The notes under the pieces are model-generated. The model was not told the origin of the DNA and ran no database searches. It saw only the letters and a list, made by a program, of their open reading frames with translations. From Timema cristinae (lineage: Eukaryota > Arthropoda > Insecta > Phasmatodea > Timematidae): a stretch of 64,000 nt of DNA. The DNA is taken from positions 64,327,109 through 64,391,108 of the forward strand of contig JBCFYV010000935.1 in the NCBI GenBank assembly GCA_039000515.1, given 5' to 3'. The translations under genes and the position numbers were made by a program. This document shows positions 1-10,200 of the stretch, in pieces; positions within the stretch are counted from its first letter, which is position 1; each line of letters starts with the position of its first letter.

Positions 1-1018
1 CTAATAGTACATTAAATCAAGATATTGTTATATTTTATTCTCGTGGCCAGAGAGGATGAAAAAAATCTTGGCACATTGGCTTAGTTGACAAGTTTTTTGG
101 TAATTCTTATAGGCAAGATTGTGGTTCACTTAAATTTACTCAGATTAGTTTGAATATATTTTATTTTGTGATTATTAAAACTCGCACCACTAAGATTGGT
201 ACCTAATATAACATGTATTTCTCTTATACTTCTCTGCCCTATTTATAACCTTTTTCTTTTTTCACCATTTTATGTAACTATTTTTTAAAAATCATTTATC
301 CATTGGGTCTCCTCTTTGTTAAACACCTTCAATTTGAACCTATATAATTTGATTACTGTTAGATAAAATTTCCATAAATTTCTAATTTTATCTTTAAATT
401 ATAACTCTTAAAAATAAATATAAGCCTAAACTGGATGATTATTTTTAAATCGTTCTAGTTTCCCATACCATTCCTGTGGGAAATCGTTATTTCTCTAAGT
501 CAAAATGTCATTCCTGCACAGACCTAGTTGTATTCTTAAAAAAATGGATGTTCTTTTGTACAATCTCATAGCGCTGTGAAGAAATCTTTAGAATAAGACT
601 TATTTATAACACCTAGCTATTGGATGAGAATATCTATAATATATGTTTTGTAAGAAAACCCTATTTTCCCATTATGAGGTAATTGTATTACCTTCTTCCA
701 AATATAATATATTAATATTTAGCTAGAAATTACAACAAAAGTGGTGATTTAGAAAAGTGAATATTACAGTCTTATTTTCTTAGGACGGAAGAACCTATCT
801 AGGAGCTAGAATTTTGTCACGAGGCATGAAATCTGCAAATGTCAACTTCCATATTTATCGTCAACAGCACTAATAGTATATTAATATAATAATAAAGTTT
901 AACACACAAAAAAAGTCATATTTTCTTAAAAAAATTTCCTTCTATCAAAATACTGATAGAAAAAATTTGTGGATAACAAATTGTTGTCTTGACATGGGCA
1001 ATGCTAGTAGCAACAAAC
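1..1018 (-). other. FOXN3 intron 6 (5' part)
   Basis: AT-rich sequence with no recognisable exon, repeat head or RNA gene. It is assigned as intron because the donor at 1018 leads into it and the protein is not yet finished. Confidence 0.6.
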
Positions 1019-1215
1019 CTCTCTTCTGGGCAATCATACGGTTCCCATGTTTAAGTGCCAGCATGGCAGCTGCAGCATTCACGTCGTCATCTGGCGTCAT
1101 GTCGCTGAGCAAGCAGGTTGTGTCAGCAGTCGATGCGGCCAAGCGACGGCTCAGAAACGGAAACAGGTCAGGGTTGGGCAAGCGAGTATTTCCTTTGGCC
1201 ACCAACACTTCTGTT
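1019..1215 (-). CDS. FOXN3: FOXN3 exon 6 (post-forkhead conserved segment)
   Basis: Acceptor cgcctcacag precedes base 1215. The first base completes an Arg codon from exon 5, and the frame then reads [20 protein letters not shown] and later [16 protein letters not shown]. The latter is the counterpart of the vertebrate DIDAASAMMLL segment that follows the forkhead. The donor AGAG|GTTTGT ends the exon at 1019 in phase 1. The remaining C-terminal exons must lie to the left of the window; I see no convincing one in 1-1018. Confidence 0.88.
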
Positions 1216-4200
1216 CTGTGAGGCGAGCCAGGGGATCTAGTCATAATATTACATAAAAAAAGGACTTGAATTGTCATCTAAAACATGTTATATCGATTTT
1301 CAAGATTTAAATGTTTTAATTTGTTAAAATATATATGGAAGAAGATACAGGAAAGATAGATAGTGACATATTATAGTGAACACACTGGTTTGTACAATGA
1401 AAAGAACACAGTTCACACTTTACTCTGCCGTCACTGGACAAAGAGGTAATGGCTCTCTCTCAAGAAAACCGATTGTAAACTGCTCAATGCTCCAACCTAG
1501 TTTCATTGTATCATAACTAATCAGAGGGGGGGTGAAACGTGCAGCGCAACTTTGTTAAAGAGGAAACCACAAAAACACAAAAGGAAGATTTGTAAAGAAT
1601 GATAGAACACTTAGATAAGAAAAAGTAATAACATGAAGAAGAAAAACTTGAAATGGACAATAGATGCAAATATTTATTTAATATAGTTCCAATTATGTTT
1701 ATATCCACCTTTCCTGTACTTTCTTCTAAATAATAAATTATGTAATTTGCATTAGCAATTTGAACCCCCCAAAAAAATATTTAAAAAGTTTTCCAAATAA
1801 TATTATGTCATAGCTATATAAATAACAACAATATAATATTTTTAAATTATAAACCTATCAATAAACATTCAAATTTTGACTATATTTCATATATTTGAAG
1901 AATTCGCTTCAGATTTAAAAAAAATTGACTTCACACACCCTTAAAAACTGAAATTGTGTGTTAAATAACAAAATGTTACGTTTACACATAGTTATCAAAC
2001 ATTTTAGATACCAATCAATTTTTTTGGAGGGATGCATTTTAAAGTCAGACAGGTAATACATGTGACGGAGGTTGAAAGAAACCGATTTATCAATTGTGCC
2101 TGTAAAACAACTGTTTTTTTGTATGTCAGTATCGAACTCAAGAGATTTATTCAAATCATTTACCTGCTTTTATTTGACACAGACACTCTTTCTAGACTCG
2201 AGTAGGGATGAAATGGAGCCTTCTTCAGTGCTTGCACCAAGTTTGGGCGATAGACAGGGTCCACCATCCATAACGAACCTTTTCCAAGATTCTAGAACAG
2301 AAAGAACCGGGTGACTGACACAACAATATAAATTGTATTTTTCATCAAGTCAATTTAATGTTGAAAACAGTAAGTGGGTGTCAAAAGTGAAAGTAATGGA
2401 GATTTGACTTTTAACTTCAACATTTCAAAGTTTTACACACTCTTAATTCAAGGATATGCAAACTCAAAAGTTCCCACATCTTGTTTCATAATATTTTTAT
2501 CTTTATTATTTAGCATCGTGTCTTACTACCCGTCTGGGTTATACGCTTAAGTACTCAGTTACACTAATGGGTTAAGAATTGGAAAGGTTGAATTTAGAGG
2601 ATGTGAACTTGCGTTTGTGTGGAAAAAACATTTAGGAGGGAGGGGGGAAACGTGTTCACCCAACCAAGATTCGAACCTTGATATCCCCGTCCTCAGCAGT
2701 CTAGCTCAACATGAAACTAGCACGTTAGCTAACTATGCCACCGAGGTGGGTTGTTTCATAGTAGCTCATAATTTTCCTTCTTAAACACCTGAGGAATTAA
2801 AATTAATCAAAAAGCTGCCTTGATTTTAAAGAATATTCCAATCAATATTTGATTACAGGTATAATTCTACAGTAGTGATTTATAAGCATGGTATAACAAA
2901 TAAATTAGGGTCACCATAGTTTGCAGAATTATATTAACAATATGGGTCAGATTTACTAGTCCATCGTATTGCCCCAGATACAGTGTAGTGTTCTTCTCCT
3001 AAAACATGTCCTTTCAAAAAAACTTTTTTGTATTTTATGTGCAGTCATCGTGTTTGTCTAACAATAAACACAAGGTTAAAATGAAGAAATAAAGAGTATT
3101 TTCTTCTGTGTCACTGAACTGGTAATTCAGTAGGTCAGTATTAATTAATAGTCCAAAACCTTAGCTCAGTTGGTAGTGTGTCTGTCTAATGCGCTAAGGG
3201 TTCCAGGTTCGATTCCCGGAATGTCCAAAAATTGATCATTGATGAAAATATGGGTTTAACTTTTCACGTTGATAAATTAACGCCCGAGGACTGGATGTTG
3301 TGCCTGTCCTAGTCTTAAGTTAGATTATAAGGCATATGAAGTTATGACAGGCCTAGCAAGCCGGTAGTGGAAAATAAATGGATTGAATAAAAAAAAGTGA
3401 CCCAGTCCTTATGCTGGAAACAGTAATGGATGTAAAAAAGAGTATTAGTTGATGACAGAATCTACCCTGTGTACTGATATTAAATATAACCCATGAAAGA
3501 TCAACAAGTGGTTGTGTTGAAAAGAAGGCTTACTCGGGTGTCTCAAGTAAACAAAGGAATGAGAAGACGTTATGATATGAAGGTTAAATTAACACCAATA
3601 AACGTACAACTTGTCAACCAGCTTGGTGTTTCCAAGACTAATATATGACTTGGAGAAAAAATGAAATATTATTTATTTAAGAGCACCTGCACATTAAGAA
3701 AAACAATCAGAGTGTCTCATAAAACTGTGATGAGTTTGTTAAATTTTTACCTCGAGGTATATTTGAGACATTTTATTTTTCATGTAGAGCACCTACAAAA
3801 TGTTAGGATTGTTGTGCAAGGATACACTATATTCGGGCCTATATGGTAGTTATAGTATTTTTTATACATGGAAGATAAGTATGGAAAGAAAGAATGGAAC
3901 AAATAAAAGATTTAAAAATCATGACTTTTCGATAAAATGAAAAACACACATAACAATGCTGCCAATAGACAAAAAAGGTAATGGCTGCTTTTTAAAATAA
4001 ATATCCTGTAGCTTTAGTCAGGTTGTATCTGTGATATATATGATGTTTACTAATTACTATGTCATTATTTAACGCTCAAGAACCATTAACTCTAACTGAC
4101 TTGTGTCTTAGACATAAAAATGAGATAATTGCAGAAAATTAAGCACAAATAGAAAAAGAAACAAAAAACTTATATGTTCAGTAAAAATGAGATAATTGCA

Positions 4201-7200
4201 GAAAATTAAAAACAAAAAAAAAAACAACACAAAACTTATAATTAAGTTCAATAAAAATGAGATAATTGCAGAAAATTAAGCACAGATAGAAAAAAACCCA
4301 CAAAAATACATTTTCCCTATAATTTATTCTACATGCTACATTATGTGTTCTGACATGCTTTAGCAAATTACTTTATAAACTTTTTTTTTTTAATTTTCCT
4401 TTTTCAGCTATATAGTAAATAGAGTATTGTATTTTTCTTAATACTTATACTGACCTACCCCAGAGAGTAAAAAAAAAATACTTTGTGTGGCGTAAGCTCG
4501 CAATAGAGCTATAAAGATACTATATACAGTGTGTGTGTGTGTGTGTGTGTGTATAAATTATTATTATTAGGGTGGCATTAGGAACTCAGTTCATTGCCAC
4601 ACTTAATGCCACCTATCTCTATTGTGAGTTGGACCTATCCAGTCCGCCTCATTTACCCTATATCTTTCAGGTCCAATCTAATGTTATCCTCCCATCTGTG
4701 TCCAGCTGTCTTCCCAATGGGTTTTCCAAGTTGATACCCTGAACACTACATGTTCTTACCACTATAATCTGTGAGATTTTATTATCCTAATAATGTCTTG
4801 TGATGAGTACAGTCAATCATCAGTATGTAACCTCCTCCTCAACTCCCCAGTATCTTCCTAGCCACCTTGTTTTCAAACATCTTCAATTTCTTTTCGTTGT
4901 GAAAGGTAAGAGATTATTATAAATTTATAGAGCAGACCAATAATTATCTACAAGAAATTGGAAAAAAATAGTTTAAGTAAAAACTAAAAATGAGACTTAA
5001 ACCTTTGAATATATAAGGATTTTAAATTTAATAATAAGAAAAACTTTTAGTATCAAGATTTAAAATAAGAGTTTGGTCAAATCCATTATTTTATGAATAT
5101 GAATCTTCACTTTACTTTCGAATCTCGAATCAAAAACAAAATCTTGTAAAAAAATTATGAAACTAGGAAGATATAAAATTAAATTAAAAAATGTCAATAG
5201 GGGTGTGCTAAGTCCACTTTTTCATTTCAAAGCAAACTCGAATCGAACATACGAAATATTTTCAAAGTCGAATCAAAGTTTGGATATATTTTTGTTTTTA
5301 CCCTTGAAAAAATATATGTGGTTATTTAAATTAATCTATGCTTTAAAATTACTTAAAAAATGTTTTATTGCACAAGTGTTTGTAATATTTTGTTTCAAAA
5401 CAGCTAAGAATTGCAGTTATGGAACAAATATTGAGTACTTTTGCTGGCAAAGCTAGAATTTTTTTCAAAGCTAAGTCGAGGTTGATGTTTGTTTCGAAGC
5501 CAAGTCAAAGTTTCGCACACCCCTAAAAACTTGTAAAAAGAAAGAATAACATAATTAGCTTGTAAATGGTAACTAAGTTTTAATAAAACAAAAGTTGTGA
5601 ATCCCACCTCAGCTGGGAGTTTGTAAGGTCTGTGCAAACTCACAGGGGCCTTCTCCACCTTCCTGAAGCACTTGTTGAGGGAGAGGTTGTGCCTGACACT
5701 GTTCTTCCAGCCAGTCGGGGCATTGCAGAAGTAGGGGAAGTGGTCCAGTATCCAAGAATAAATCTCCTTCACAGGCAGTGCCTTCGAAGGCGAGTCCTCG
5801 ATGGCCATGAAGATCAGACATGAGAAGGAATAAGGCGGCTTGGAGTGTACATGGATCTGAAACACGATCAGCAATAGTTACAAGTTTGCGTCAAATGTCA
5901 CACCCGACTTCTGTGTTGGTTTATCAATGTTCTTTTAATTGTTTTTGTTAATCTTTCCTTTGAATACTTTGTTTCATAGATACTTTTATTAAGTTAGGTA
6001 GGATTACATACCTGGGAGTTTTCTGAACAAGACTGTGCATTCTCAGGGTGGGCACAAAACTCTTATGATATAAAATTCCCTTTCTGGGTTTACCAGACAT
6101 GTTTTTTTAATTATTATCAACTTTCCTTTTATCGGTTTACATGGTGAATGACCATTTTTTGGTTATTATATAGATAATTTATTTTTTTAATGCTAGCACA
6201 CAATGATTTTAAAAGTATTGTTTAAAATTAAATATTTCAGGTATTATTTGTAGCCTTGTGTTAATGTGGAATAGTAAACAAACACTGTACAACCATCTTA
6301 AGTTACCAAAATGCCGTTTTGTAGCGATACATTTTGTTCACATGTAACAAACTCTAAGCGCCGATGCAATCCTCGCCTGTTTTCTCGTACAATCTAGTTC
6401 ATAATAATGCAATGTGAGCAATGGCATATTAACATTTTAGTGCCAGTAATCATAGCATCAGTTGACAAAAAAATACATGACGAATGAGTTTATGGTTTAG
6501 TTAGCGTTAGTTTAACGTGCGAATGAGGTTATCCCCCCCCCCCCCATAGCCTTATCCAACCAGAAAACCTGATTCGCATTTGAATGGTCTTAAGATATAA
6601 CAGTAATGGGAAGGCAGGGTGTTATGTACAGAAGCTAAGCATTTGTTGACTTGTAGTTTGTTCTTGTCATGTTTGACACTTGTGAATACTCTAGTTAAGT
6701 GCTTAGGAAACGTGCACGAGTCAGTGTGCTGCTATGGAATAAGTGCTGTGACTAGTAAGCCATGAGCGAGAGAATGAAGGTCAGGTTTCATCCAAGTACC
6801 GTATTTGGATCCAGATAATGGATCATCGCTGGGAAGGTCTGATAGGACCTACACATTTAAGTAACAGACTAGATATATTTGTTGATTACAGTCTAGTGAC
6901 ATTAAAGTTGATTCTTTTTAATCAATCTTAACTGTAGACTGTCATCAGATTTTGTCATTTTACTATCTATAAAAGTAATATCCAATAAACAACAAAAACC
7001 CAAGTGTTACTCGTTATAACTCAGTCCTATCCACTTCTTTCCCTTAAGAGTATCCTAAATGACCACTTAACAGATTGCAGAGTAAAGGGGGGACACCTAG
7101 GGGGTAGAACCAACAGATGTCGGTAGCCAGACATTCATTTTGGAAGCAACAAAAAAAATATCCTAATTTTGTTATATTGTTTAGGTGCAGAACTAATAAA

Positions 7201-10200
7201 AGAATAAATCGATTATTTAAAATATTTGAATCATCTTCCTCCTTTAATCTCTTCCATTCTTCTCCTCTCAATGGTTTCACTTCCTGATTGTTTGAGATGA
7301 TAACTGGAGCTTAAGATCATTACAAAGAAGTATCATCAGTGGTCCTACCAATGAAATGCCTTGATTCTAATCAGTTATTTATCTCGACTATTCGACATGA
7401 ATAAGAACAGTGCTTCAGCAATATAGGGTTGCTCTGAAGATACAAGGTTCAAATATGATTTCAAAATTAATTTATCGATGGGATGGACCTGTTTCAGTGG
7501 TCAAACGGTCTAAGGTGTCACTCTCGCAATAAATGGACTTCCAATGATGGGGAGATCAATGTTTGAATCTTGGTTGGATATACTGAGGTTCTCCCCCCCC
7601 TCCATACAAATGTAGGTAAACTTCCTCTTAATTAATCCTTCCCTCTCCTCCTGATAACATTAGCATCATTAGTAGGTATGTGTATAGCTTCCAATCCACT
7701 CACCAATGGATCATAGGGCATGTGCTGAGGATGTTTGAGCTTGCTGGGGGAAGAAGACTGACTGCTAGACGGTAAAGGACTTAGCGAGTTGCCACTGGAG
7801 CAGGTTGAGTCGGCCACTTCGCTTGCACTGTCATCCACAAAGTCGCTGGTGGGCAACTCTTGGGCCTCTCCAACAGCAACTTGTAAGTTGATACCTGCAC
7901 CCACGCACGCTTTATCAATAAAAAAAAATGAGACAAGCTATAAAAGGCACATGATAGTGACACATTCCAAACAGAAATATAACAGTAGCTTTTTAAATCT
8001 AATTTGATCAACCACAAACCACATGATCTAAGTTAATACTGGATAGGTATATAACACATTGACCCGAAAATATACTGCACTTTCATCCCCTAAAACATGC
8101 TTTAAAAAACCTTATGACACCTAAGATTGCACCCTAGGATCAAACATAACAAATGTTGAACCGGTGAGGACTTCATGTACCATGGTTATACCAATATATA
8201 TCAAAATAGTTTTTAATTTCCATGGAAGATCTTTACCGCAGGCCTAGCTTCAACAATATTATTAGAAATATAACTTCCAAACCAAATTAACTGACAACAT
8301 GATTTGGTCCTACCTTCTATAGCTATCAATTCTGACTTTCACACTTTATTAGATACTTTTTGTTGCAGTCTACTGGTCCCTACTCTTATTCTACGGTGAC
8401 AAGATTTAATGTATTTGTTTACTGTTTGGAGTCTTAGTATGAAAAATCACTTAGGGAAAATATATTTATCAGCGAATGATTACAGTATCGGCCTGAAAAT
8501 AGGCCTAAATCATCAGAAAAATTTACCGGTAGGTGCCTACACTTAAAATTAGGTTACTTAAATATAGAAAATCACTTTCAGAGAAAATACCCACACTATT
8601 TACACTTAAAATAATGTCACTTGGAAATAAAAAAGTTATTCATACTAAAAATAAGATCACTCAGAAATTAAAAAATAATGATATGCTTAAAACGTGATCA
8701 CTGAAAAAAATGGGCCAACAATGAGACACTTTGAGAGGAACGAAACATTATTCATCACTGTAACTTTCTTCCCTCTAATTGGTCTCCTCTGGATGCTCCT
8801 CCCACAAAATATCATCTTCTGTTCCATCCATCTTATTGGATAGGCAGCACTTCTTAAATCCGTGGACAATGGATTCGGCAGATATCTTTCCCTGAGCAGT
8901 TAATATCCACTTGCAAAGCAGGTTCAACGAGGGCTTCTTAATTTTGCCACTAGGGGTTAGGGTATGATTTCCTGACAAAAGCCAGTCTGAATACTCCCTT
9001 CGGAGGTTGTCCTTGAAGGGTTTATTCACAACCACATCAAGGACTTGTAGTGTGTGTCCTGGAATAACAACAAGATCTGAATTTGTGGCCTTGACTTTAT
9101 TTTTCACATCTGGAGTAAGATGCCCTTTGAATGCATCAAGCACTAGCATTGCCCGTTTGTCTAGAAGAGCTCCAGGCCTTCTATTCCACACGACTGCTAA
9201 ACAATCACAGATTAATTCTGCTGTCATCCACCCCTTCTCTTGACACCTGACAATGATTCCACTGGGCAGGGTTTCTTTCGGGAGGGTTTTTCTTCTTAAA
9301 ATTACATATGTGGGTAGCTTCCCACCATCAGCAGTTACAGCTAATATAACTGTAATGCACCCAATTTTTCATTGCCAGTGGTCTTCACAACAATGGATTT
9401 GGATCCCTTTTCATCCACGCAAGTATTACTTGGCATGTCGAAATACACAGGTGTTTCATCGGTGTTTACAATCTGACTAAGACAGAGGCCAATTACATAT
9501 CGTTGATATTTCACCAATTTCTCTGTGTAGTCAGTGGGCAACTTTTGCGCTAAAGAAGTTCTTCGTCTTAGTTACAGATCCCTTCTGCGCATGAACCTTC
9601 GGCACCACCCAAGGCTTGCCTTGAATTCCTTATGTGGCACTTTTAAGTTCTCTTGCAATTTCTTGTATCTTCAATCTGATTATGTCACGACTTATTGAAT
9701 ATCCATCACGTCTCTTTTCCTTTATAAAAGAAAGAACGTGTGTGTCAATATCAGGATTACGGCCATGCTTGGGTCCTCGAAAGGCCTTTCGCGTTGAGAT
9801 GGCGTTCTTAAGTTTGTTTTCTTCTAAAATCCAGCGACATATGTTCTTCTCATCAATTTCGTATTTTCTTCCCGCTTTTCTCTTACTCGTAGTTTTTGTG
9901 TAGTTTATCATCGCTAATTTAAAATTGGCATCATAATTTTGTTTAATTCCCTGGTTAAAACTCACTTTTTTCTTGACATGATCCGCCATGTTACACTTTC
10001 GAATTTAATACACACACTAAATTATTGTTTGCACAATAGAATAAATGTTGACCAACATACTGAAACAAAATCTAACTCGAAATATTTAAGCTCCCTTTAC
10101 CAAAAGGATATATTGCCGATAGAATGCGCTGAAGAAAGTAATTTTATTTTGGCAGCCATTATGGCTCAAATATTGTACATACAAATAAAATATTGCAGCT

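Noticed and set aside
3150..3235. tRNA gene
   Set aside because: A and B boxes are present, but the acceptor stem does not close and the same body follows in other copies, so it is a SINE head.
5404..5643. Extension of the forkhead frame beyond exon 4
   Set aside because: A perfect GTGAGT donor lies at 5643-5638 and the wing of the domain is found in exon 5 at 2164-2291, so this is intron read-through.
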